Below, one piece after another: positions 11,625 through 16,895 of a stretch of 16,895 bases of DNA. The notes beneath the pieces were generated by a model that saw only the letters and a program-made list of their open reading frames with translations, was not told where the DNA came from and did not search any database. The position numbers and the translations under genes were made by a program. This DNA is from Erysipelotrichaceae bacterium (GTDB taxonomy: Bacteria > Bacillota_I > Bacilli_A > Erysipelotrichales > Erysipelotrichaceae), in assembly GCA_017512625.1 (NCBI GenBank), contig JAFWFB010000026.1, forward strand, positions 1 to 16,895. The letters run 5' to 3'. The stretch's first letter is position 1, and every line of letters starts with the position of its first letter.

Positions 11625-12510
11625 TCTGCATCTTCAGATCGTAACCATACTGGGCGATCTTATGTTCCTTGTCAAACCATTGCTCATCGACCTTGACGTA
11701 AAGACTGAGCATCGCTTTCTTGCCGGTAAGCTCACTGATCTCCCTGGAGCTTTCCATATTGATCCGCTTTAAGCTGTTTCCGCTCTTGCCAATGATGATG
11801 GCTTTGTGGTTGCTGCGGCCAACGATGATCGTCGCATCGATATAGACTCTTTTTTCCGTTTCCTTATACTGCTCGATCACTACCGCGATCTGATGCGGTA
11901 CTTCCTGATAGAAAAGATTGAGGATCTTTTCCCTGATGATCTCCCGGATCCTAAAATCCAAAGAGAGGTTGGTGATCTCATCAGGGGAATAGAAACGCGG
12001 TCCTTCCATGCAGTTGTCCTTGATCGTTTTGATCAGCTCATCGATGTTTTCTTTATTTTTGGCGCTTAGCGGAACGATCTCCCTGAAAGGATATTTCTGG
12101 CTCAGGTAAGTGATCAGCTTGATCAGTCTTTCCTTGCTGATCAGATCGATCTTGGTCAGCACCAGAAAGACCTGGTCATTTTCCTTGAAAAGGTCGCTTA
12201 CGATCTGCTCATCTTCCTGATCGAAGCGGCGGGAGCTATCGAAAAGATAAAGGATCAGATCATTGGCTTCGATCTGATTGTGGGCTTCATTGTACATGAA
12301 ATCGCCTAAGGCCGTGGAACTGCGCACGATTCCCGGAGTATCGGTAAAGACGATCTGGGAATCTTCGTCGTTATAGATGCCGATGATCGCATTCCTGGTC
12401 GTACCGGCTTTATCGGAAGTGATGGCGATCTTTTCACCCAGGATGGTATTAAGCAGAGTACTTTTACCCGCATTGGCCCGGCCGATGATCGCAACGAAAC
12501 AGTTTTTCAT
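11617..12510 (-). CDS. era: GTPase Era
   Basis: Era is a GTPase with a KH domain that binds the 3' end of 16S rRNA and helps mature the 30S subunit. The 297 residues are full length. G1 is GRANAGKST (10-18; the common form is GRPNVGKST), switch region with TTRN, G3 DTPG (57-60), G4 TKID (119-122), G5 SAK (149-151). The KH domain is in the C-terminal third, with the RNA-binding IIGKSGNSLKRI loop. The ATG shares one base with the cdd stop (TGATG), and an AAGGAT sequence about 9 bases upstream serves as ribosome binding site. It sits with ybeY, another 16S maturation factor, in the same unit. Confidence 0.97.
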   Translation of the reverse strand: MKNCFVAIIGRANAGKSTLLNTILGEKIAITSDKAGTTRNAIIGIYNDEDSQIVFTDTPGIVRSSTALGDFMYNEAHNQIEANDLILYLFDSSRRFDQEDEQIVSDLFKENDQVFLVLTKIDLISKERLIKLITYLSQKYPFREIVPLSAKNKENIDELIKTIKDNCMEGPRFYSPDEITNLSLDFRIREIIREKILNLFYQEVPHQIAVVIEQYKETEKRVYIDATIIVGRSNHKAIIIGKSGNSLKRINMESSREISELTGKKAMLSLYVKVDEQWFDKEHKIAQYGYDLKMQNE

Positions 12511-12911
12511 CAGTGCAGATCCTTATCTGTGAAAGCAAACGGGAGCAGTTCACTGATATTGGTTTCTTTATAATCGCCTTTTTTGTTGGCCAAAAGGATC
12601 GGGGTATCGGCTTCAAACAGATCAGCCATGACCTGGCGACAGATGCCACATGGAGCACCCAGGGTATTGCCATCGGAAACGATGGCGATCGCTTCGATAT
12701 CCTTTTTGCGGTAACCGTAGGAATAAGCAGCGAAGATGGCGCTTCTTTCCGCACAGTTAGTCGCTCCGTATGAGGAGTTTTCAATGTTGACTCCCCTGAA
12801 TCTCCTTCCGTCTTTGGTAAGCAGGCAAGCGCCTACATGATAATTGCTGTAAGGGGCATAAGCCTCTTCCATGGCCAGGAAGGCTTCATCGATCAAGTCC
12901 TTGTATTTCAT
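12510..12911 (-). CDS. cdd: Cytidine deaminase
   Basis: It deaminates cytidine and deoxycytidine to uridine forms in pyrimidine salvage. The 133 residues match the homotetrameric short form. The zinc site is complete: Cys53 and proton-shuttling Glu55 in TNCAERSA, Cys88 and Cys91 in APCGICRQ. Substrate residues lie in VNIENSSYG (41-49), and the early APYSNYHVGACL block is typical. It starts 8 bases after the ybeY stop with a good GGAGAAGG Shine-Dalgarno, and its TGA overlaps the era ATG. The ybeY-cdd-era neighbourhood is conserved in Bacillus, though dgkA is missing between ybeY and cdd here. Confidence 0.96.
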   Translation of the reverse strand: MKYKDLIDEAFLAMEEAYAPYSNYHVGACLLTKDGRRFRGVNIENSSYGATNCAERSAIFAAYSYGYRKKDIEAIAIVSDGNTLGAPCGICRQVMADLFEADTPILLANKKGDYKETNISELLPFAFTDKDLH

Positions 12912-12919
12912 TCCTTCTC

Positions 12920-13369
12920 CTATCTAAGATCCTTTAAGATCTGCTTTTGCAGGTCAAACATGACCTTTTCATCTTTTTTATTCATATGATCATAGCCAAG
13001 GCTATGCAATAATCCATGGACAAACAGGAAACAGAATTCCCGCTTAACGGAATGTTCGTATTCCTTGGCTTGGGAATAGACACGGTCCACATTGATGAAG
13101 ATATCGCCGAGATAGACGTCTTCTTCCATCATTTCGTAGTCATCTTCGCTGTCGTTAAGAGCAAAGGTGATGACATCGGTCTCCTTGTCGATCCCGCGGT
13201 AATCGCGGTTGATCTCCTGAATCCGCCTGCTATCGACCAGTATCAGGGCGATCTGGTAGTTTTTGCCAAGACCAAGAGTCTTTAGCGTCTCTTTAAAATA
13301 TAAACGGATATCCGGATAGTATTCCTTGAAACTTTTATCCGTAGTCTTATTGGTTATGTAGCATCTCAT
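12920..13369 (-). CDS. ybeY: Endoribonuclease YbeY (rRNA maturation factor)
   Basis: YbeY is a metal-dependent single-strand endoribonuclease involved in 16S rRNA 3' end processing and ribosome quality control. The 149 residues fit. The zinc motif H-x3-H-x5-H is intact as His118, His122 and His128 in FVHGLLHSLGYDH. Other family marks are the NRDYRGIDKETDVITFA block (54-70) and YLGDIFI (86-92). It is the first gene of the cluster, just after the rbr terminator. There is no Shine-Dalgarno. An extended -10 (TGG TATGAT) ends so that +1 falls on the A of this ATG, which makes it a leaderless candidate. That coincidence also supports this start codon. Confidence 0.95.
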   Translation of the reverse strand: MRCYITNKTTDKSFKEYYPDIRLYFKETLKTLGLGKNYQIALILVDSRRIQEINRDYRGIDKETDVITFALNDSEDDYEMMEEDVYLGDIFINVDRVYSQAKEYEHSVKREFCFLFVHGLLHSLGYDHMNKKDEKVMFDLQKQILKDLR

Positions 13370-13375
13370 ATATCT

Positions 13376-13384
13376 ATCATACCA
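13376..13384 (-). promoter_or_regulatory. Extended -10 promoter at ybeY (leaderless candidate)
   Basis: The minus strand reads TGG then TATGAT (13381-13376). Placing -7 at 13376 puts +1 at 13369, the first base of the ybeY start codon. The region just upstream is the rbr terminator, which carries no -35 match. This is the only visible promoter for the head of the ybeY-cdd-era-recO cluster. Confidence 0.55.
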
Positions 13385-13386
13385 TT

Positions 13387-13410
13387 AAAAAAAGGCGGAA
13401 AATCCGCCTT
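13387..13410 (-). terminator. Rho-independent terminator after rbr
   Basis: On the minus strand AAGGCGGA, loop TTT, TCCGCCTT form an 8-base-pair GC-rich stem (13410-13392) followed by a run of seven T. It lies 21 bases beyond the rbr stop and insulates rbr from ybeY. Confidence 0.9.
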
Positions 13411-13431
13411 AGTCATTTAGTTTGAGATAGC

Positions 13432-13965
13432 TTAGATGTTGTCTGCTCTCTTCTCAAAATAGCTTCTTGGATGAGCACATACCGGGCAGGCAGCAGGAGC
13501 TTCCTTGCCGACATGGACATGTCCGCAGTTGCGACAGATCCAGACTGTCTCTTCTTCCTTCTTGAAGACGCCGTCGTTTTCAACGTTGCCTAAAAGGCGA
13601 AGATATCTTTCTTCATGTTCCTTTTCGATGGCAGCTACGCCTTCAAACTGTCTGGCGATGGCCTCGAATCCTTCTTCTCTGGCTTCCTTGGCCATTCTTG
13701 GATACATCTCGGTCCACTCTTCATGCTCACCAGAGGCAGCAGCTTTCAGATTCTCAGCGGTAGTACCGATGCCGCCCAGGTGCTTGAACCACAGCTTGGC
13801 GTGTTCCTTCTCGTTTCCGGCCGTCAGCTCGAAGATCTCGGCGATCTGTTCAAAACCTTCCTTCTTGGCGGCAGATGCGAAATAAGTATATTTATTTCTG
13901 GCTTGTGATTCACCGGCGAAAGCTTCCCATAAGTTTTTCTCGGTTTTGGTTCCTTTTAATTCCAT
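13432..13965 (-). CDS. rbr: Rubrerythrin
   Basis: Rubrerythrin is a cytoplasmic non-haem diiron peroxidase that reduces hydrogen peroxide in anaerobes and microaerophiles. The 177 residues hold a ferritin-like four-helix domain with diiron ligands in AGESQARNKY (Glu19), NEKEHAKLW (Glu52, His55) and AIEKEHEERY (Glu114, His117), and a C-terminal rubredoxin-like domain with Cys144/Cys147 (CRNCGHVH) and Cys160/Cys163 (CPVCAHP). It is monocistronic: its own promoter (14017-14044), an AAAGGAA Shine-Dalgarno about 9 bases before the ATG, and a strong terminator. A palindrome in its leader suggests control by a repressor such as PerR. It is transcribed divergently from the esterase-like gene. Confidence 0.96.
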   Translation of the reverse strand: MELKGTKTEKNLWEAFAGESQARNKYTYFASAAKKEGFEQIAEIFELTAGNEKEHAKLWFKHLGGIGTTAENLKAAASGEHEEWTEMYPRMAKEAREEGFEAIARQFEGVAAIEKEHEERYLRLLGNVENDGVFKKEEETVWICRNCGHVHVGKEAPAACPVCAHPRSYFEKRADNI

Positions 13966-13986
13966 CTTGTATTTCCTTTCTTAAAA

Positions 13987-14001
13987 TTCATTATCAATGA
14001 A
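13987..14001. promoter_or_regulatory. Palindromic operator candidate in the rbr leader
   Basis: TTCATTATCAATGAA has perfect 6-base inverted arms with a 3-base centre, or a near 7-1-7 layout as in Fur/PerR boxes. It lies about +10 to +24 from the predicted rbr start, where a bound repressor would block elongation. PerR control of rubrerythrin genes is known in clostridia; binding here is inference, and the match to the PerR consensus is only partial. Confidence 0.4.
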
Positions 14002-14016
14002 CTTTACACTATCTTT

Positions 14017-14044
14017 ATTCTATCAAAAATACATAAGATGTTAA
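14017..14044 (-). promoter_or_regulatory. SigA-type promoter for rbr
   Basis: Minus strand: -35 TTAACA (14044-14039, 5 of 6), 16-base spacer ending in TGA, -10 TAGAAT (14022-14017) with TG extension. +1 is predicted at 14010 (an A), giving a 45-base leader containing the palindrome and the ribosome binding site. Confidence 0.7.
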
Positions 14045-14047
14045 GAT
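14039..14047 (+). promoter_or_regulatory. Possible extended -10 promoter of the esterase-like gene
   Basis: The plus strand reads TGT then TAAGAT (14042-14047), 4 of 6 to the -10. +1 would be near 14054 with a 12-base leader that still includes AAAGGAG. It overlaps the rbr -35 on the other strand. A rival is TTTACA (14003-14008) with AAAAAT (14025-14030). Neither is convincing. Confidence 0.25.
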
Positions 14048-14065
14048 GAAGTAAAGGAGATTAAT

Positions 14066-14911
14066 ATGTATTGTCGATTCAATTACCGTTCCCAGACTTT
14101 GGGCTATTATGTCGACGTCACGGTAGTCATCCCTACCAAGAAATTCGACTTTTCCAAGGCAGAGAATGAAGATTTCAGTTATACCAGGGGTATGAAATAC
14201 CAGACCATCTATCTGATGCACGGAGGCGGCGACGAGAATACCCTTCCTTACCGTTTCACCAGTGTCGAGCGCTATGCGGAAGATAACGTCGTCATGCTCG
14301 TTACCCCGAACATCGTTCACAGTTTCGGTGTCGATACCGAGTATGGCATCAATTATGCAACTTTCATTGCTGAAGAGCTGCCAAGACTGATCAGGGTCAT
14401 GTTCCCTTCCAGCGAAAAGCGCGAAGACAACTTCATCATGGGCTTTGCAATGGGCGGCAACGTCGCTCTTGGTACCGCCCTCAAGTATCCTGATCTTTAC
14501 AGCTACTGCGTCGATATTTCCGGCGGTATCGGCATGACCCTTTCCAACGAGACGATGGTCAAGAGTCTCGATGGCGGCTATACCAACACCACTTTAGCCA
14601 AGCTTTACAATTCGACCTTTGGCCCGGCCGACAAATTCGTCGGTGGCAAAAACGATATCTACAAACTGGCCAAGGAGCACAAGGAAAACGGCGTAGAGAC
14701 GCCTAAGTTCATCCTGGCTTTAGGATCCGAGGAATTCATTAGACCGAGAGTCGAAGAAGATGTACGCATCTTCAGGGAACTTGGCTATGATATCGATTTC
14801 TATCTGGAGGAAGGCTGGCCGCACAAGTGGCATTTCTGGGACTATGAGCTTAACAAGATGCTCTATGAATACCTGCCATTAAAGCGCCACGCTATCTATC
14901 CAAACGAGTAA
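14066..14911 (+). CDS. Esterase-family (PF00756-like) alpha/beta hydrolase, nucleophile serine replaced by alanine
   Basis: This 281-residue protein has the fold signature of the esterase D / tributyrin esterase family: YLMHGGGDENT after strand 3 (49-59, oxyanion loop), SVERYAEDNVVMLVTPN (66-82), a nucleophile-elbow block, and PHKWHFWDYEL near the C-terminus with His253 where the catalytic histidine belongs. The elbow reads GFAMGG (126-131) where the family has G-x-S-M-G-G, so position 128 is Ala (codon GCA). The usual acid region GTEDF reads GSEEF (220-224). Ordinary serine-esterase chemistry is therefore doubtful; it may be a binding or scaffold protein, or act by another residue. No signal peptide is visible. 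It has a good Shine-Dalgarno (AAAGGAG, 14053-14059), starts 100 bases from rbr in divergent orientation, and ends at a bidirectional terminator. It is the only plus-strand gene. Substrate unknown. Confidence 0.85.
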   Translation: MYCRFNYRSQTLGYYVDVTVVIPTKKFDFSKAENEDFSYTRGMKYQTIYLMHGGGDENTLPYRFTSVERYAEDNVVMLVTPNIVHSFGVDTEYGINYATFIAEELPRLIRVMFPSSEKREDNFIMGFAMGGNVALGTALKYPDLYSYCVDISGGIGMTLSNETMVKSLDGGYTNTTLAKLYNSTFGPADKFVGGKNDIYKLAKEHKENGVETPKFILALGSEEFIRPRVEEDVRIFRELGYDIDFYLEEGWPHKWHFWDYELNKMLYEYLPLKRHAIYPNE

Positions 14912-14915
14912 AATG

Positions 14916-14943
14916 AAAAGACACCATCCGGTGTCTTTTTTTT
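14916..14943 (+). terminator. Bidirectional rho-independent terminator between converging genes
   Basis: AAAAGACACC, loop ATCC, GGTGTCTTTT form a 10-base-pair stem (14916-14939) with a T run of nine after the GC part on the plus strand and a shorter T run on the minus strand. It ends the esterase-like gene and, in reverse, the typA unit, whose last stop codon lies at its edge. Confidence 0.9.
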
Positions 14944-15278
14944 CAATCGAAAAACAGGTATCCACAATAGATGTAGATCAGATAGATGATGTTGCCATAG
15001 ATCCCCAGGGTCTCCATGAGGCGGTAGACGTCAGGCATTTCAAAGACACCCATCTCCACGACGATCAAAAGAGCAAAGATAAAGATCACAACGACTTTCT
15101 TGACCCAGGTCTGGCTGCGACGGCGGCTTTTGCTCAATACGATTCCGAAATAGAACAGCAACATGGCCCTGATGATGGTCACCACAAAGGACATGTGTCC
15201 GTAAAAGACCGTTTCTAAGAACCTGACAAGCAGGGCCAGGGTCATGATGATGGCGATCGGAGCGGTATACCTTTTCAT
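14943..15278 (-). CDS. Small four-helix membrane protein downstream of typA
   Basis: The product has 111 residues with four predicted membrane helices at about 5-25, 28-49, 59-78 and 89-110. A strongly basic loop (KSRRRSQTWVKK, 50-61) between helices 2 and 3 predicts that this loop faces the cytoplasm, so both termini would too. The ATG overlaps the typA stop by four bases (ATGA) with AGGGA upstream, so it is translated with typA. I do not recognise the family. In Bacillus the gene after typA (ylaG) is ylaH, also a membrane protein of about 100 residues; this could be a positional counterpart, but I see no sequence match I can vouch for. Its stop codon touches the shared terminator. Confidence 0.8.
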   Translation of the reverse strand: MKRYTAPIAIIMTLALLVRFLETVFYGHMSFVVTIIRAMLLFYFGIVLSKSRRRSQTWVKKVVVIFIFALLIVVEMGVFEMPDVYRLMETLGIYGNIIYLIYIYCGYLFFD

Positions 15279-16895
15279 TTCTGTTCCCTGTTTACTTCAC
15301 GGAAGTGCTGCCTTCTTTCAAGGCTTGTCAGATAGCGTTTCCTTAAACGGATATCGTCAGGAACAACTTCTACCAGTTCATCATCATTGATAAATTCCAA
15401 GGCCTCTTCAAGACTCATGATCCTTGGCGGGACCAGTTTCATCGCTTCATCGTTGCCGGTGGAACGGACCGCAGACATGGTCTTGTTTTTGGTCGGGTTG
15501 ACTTCCATGTCCATGTTCTTGGAAGCCATGCCGACGATCATGCCTTCATAGACTTCCGTCTGAGGCGAAATGAACAGCTGTCCTCTTTCCTGAATATTCC
15601 ATAAGGCATAGGTCATGGCCTTGCCATTGGCACTAGAGATCAAAACACCGTTGTTTCTGGTCGGGATCTCACCCTTGAATGGACGGTATTCGATAAACTT
15701 ACGCACCAGGATGCCTTCACCCTTGGTGTCATTGATAAATTCGCTTCTAAAGCCAAGCAGACCTCTGGTCGGGACATTGTAGATGATCTTGGTATAGGAA
15801 CCTTCATCCTGAATGTCGACCATGGTTCCCTTGCGCAGATTGAGGCGGTTGATCGTCGTACCGCTGTACTCATTCGGTACGGAACAGATGACTTCCTCGA
15901 TCGGTTCACAAAGCTTATCATCGATGGTCTTAAAGATTACTTCCGGACGGGATACCGCCAACTCGTAGCCTTCTCGGCGCATGTTTTCGATCAGGATCGA
16001 AAGATGCAATTCACCACGTCCGCTTACATTGAAGCTATCGGTGGTATCGGTCGGTTCAACTTTAAGACCTACATTTACTTCCAGTTCTCTTTCCAGACGC
16101 TCTTTGATGTTTCTGGAAGTGACATACTTTCCGGAACGGCCCTGGAAAGGAGAAGTATTGACCATGAAGTTCATGGACAGGGTCGGCTCTTCGATGTCGA
16201 TCGAAGGCATTGGGGTATTGTTGCCGAAAGAACAGATGGTATCTCCGATCTCGATATCCGCAATACCGCTGATCAGGGCGATATCACCGGCCTGGGCCTC
16301 ATCGATGGAGGTACGGTTCAGACCAACATAGTTATAAAGATTGGCGATCTTGCTGTTCTTGAACTTGCCATTGACATTGCAGACGGAGACCATGGTGTTA
16401 TTCTTCAATACGCCACTATAGACTCGTCCGATACCGATTCGGCCGATATAGTCATCATAGGCCAGGGAACAGACCTGCATCTTGAGACTCTCGTCTCTTA
16501 GATCCGGGTAATAACTGGCATAGCTTACGATAGTCTCAAACAGCGGCTCGATGTCGTTATTGGTATCTTCAAGCTTGTAGCGGACGATGCCGTCACGGGC
16601 AATACCATAAAGGATCGGGAATTCGAGTTGTCCATCGTTAGCATTAAGATCGAGGAACAATTCATAGACTTCCTCGATGACTTCATCGATACGGGCGTCC
16701 TTCTTATCGATCTTATTGATCAGAAGGATCGGTTTTAATCCGGCTTCCAGTGACTTCTTTAAGACGAAACGGGTCTGAGGCATTGGTCCTTCGCTGCTGT
16801 CCACCAACAGGATGACGGTATCGACAGTCTTGATGATACGTTCGACTTCCGAGCTGAAATCAGAGTGGCCCGGAGTATCCACGATATTGATCTTA
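15275..16895 (-). CDS. typA: Ribosome-associated GTPase TypA/BipA (5' end off window)
   Basis: BipA is an EF-G-like GTPase that binds the 70S/50S ribosome and aids large-subunit assembly and stress or cold growth. About 539 residues are visible; roughly 70 N-terminal residues with the P-loop and switch I lie beyond the right edge. The frame enters as KINIVDTPGHSDF (G3); a GTG within it is an internal valine, not a start. G4 is NKID (about 60-63 from the edge). The YDDYIGRIGIGRVYSG block opens the EF-Tu-like domain II, VSGRGELHLSILIENMRREG marks the EF-G III-like domain, and GLLGFRSEFINDTKGEG with GVLISSANGKAMTYALW marks the V-like and BipA-specific C-terminal domains, ending in DDIRLRKRYLTSLERRQHFRE. 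The G5 region reads LYGIARDG where YASALNG-like sequence is usual. It overlaps the following membrane-protein gene by four bases. Confidence 0.96.
   Translation of the reverse strand, partial: KINIVDTPGHSDFSSEVERIIKTVDTVILLVDSSEGPMPQTRFVLKKSLEAGLKPILLINKIDKKDARIDEVIEEVYELFLDLNANDGQLEFPILYGIARDGIVRYKLEDTNNDIEPLFETIVSYASYYPDLRDESLKMQVCSLAYDDYIGRIGIGRVYSGVLKNNTMVSVCNVNGKFKNSKIANLYNYVGLNRTSIDEAQAGDIALISGIADIEIGDTICSFGNNTPMPSIDIEEPTLSMNFMVNTSPFQGRSGKYVTSRNIKERLERELEVNVGLKVEPTDTTDSFNVSGRGELHLSILIENMRREGYELAVSRPEVIFKTIDDKLCEPIEEVICSVPNEYSGTTINRLNLRKGTMVDIQDEGSYTKIIYNVPTRGLLGFRSEFINDTKGEGILVRKFIEYRPFKGEIPTRNNGVLISSANGKAMTYALWNIQERGQLFISPQTEVYEGMIVGMASKNMDMEVNPTKNKTMSAVRSTGNDEAMKLVPPRIMSLEEALEFINDDELVEVVPDDIRLRKRYLTSLERRQHFREVNREQK

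Noticed and set aside
13966..14065. Small RNA or extra small gene in the divergent region
   Set aside because: The 100 bases are accounted for by promoters, a palindrome and two ribosome binding sites; no hairpin-plus-T-run or coding frame is left over.
16880..16882. GTG as a start codon for typA
   Set aside because: It is the valine of the G3 motif IVDTPGHSD; the frame continues upstream to the window edge with conserved residues.

Overview
The window reads as a housekeeping chromosomal segment of a low- to mid-GC Firmicutes/Mollicutes-like bacterium. The best guess is Erysipelotrichia, judged only from gene content and motif style. Supporting points are the Gram-positive order ybeY-cdd-era-recO-glyS-dnaG-rpoD-trmK, a single-chain alpha2-type glycyl-tRNA synthetase where Bacillus has glyQ-glyS, a Mollicutes-like GatA variant, and TGA used as a normal stop, which rules out the Mycoplasma code. 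Every gene but one lies on the minus strand. I see no tRNA, rRNA, CRISPR array, insertion sequence or phage gene, and no gene-free gap over 300 bases.

Layout, in transcription order from the right edge. (1) 16895-14943: typA/bipA, its 5' end outside the window, translationally coupled to a 111-residue four-helix membrane protein. This unit meets a plus-strand esterase-like gene (14066-14911) at a shared bidirectional terminator. (2) 13966-14065: a 100-base divergent region driving the esterase-like gene rightwards and rubrerythrin (rbr) leftwards, with a palindromic operator candidate in the rbr leader; rbr ends at a strong terminator. (3) 13369-5800: the macromolecular-synthesis cluster ybeY-cdd-era-recO-glyS-dnaG-rpoD-trmK. 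Most junctions are tight or overlapping, with a probable internal promoter before glyS, and it ends in a terminator just after trmK. (4) 5756-1: ligA-gatC-gatA-gatB plus a previously unlisted open frame (608-1) for an acidic coiled-coil protein with a single membrane segment, which runs off the left edge.

The genes cover translation (glycyl-tRNA charging, Gln/Asn-tRNA transamidation, tRNA methylation, ribosome maturation by Era, YbeY and BipA), replication and repair (primase, ligase, RecO), transcription initiation (principal sigma factor), pyrimidine salvage and peroxide defence.

The window holds no obvious new system. The points that deserve a second look are: three genes without a Shine-Dalgarno sequence whose start codons sit at the predicted transcription start of an extended -10 promoter (leaderless candidates); a ligA promoter buried in the preceding terminator; an esterase homologue whose nucleophile serine is alanine; an acidic insert in the sigma factor; and the uncharacterised coiled-coil membrane protein behind gatB.
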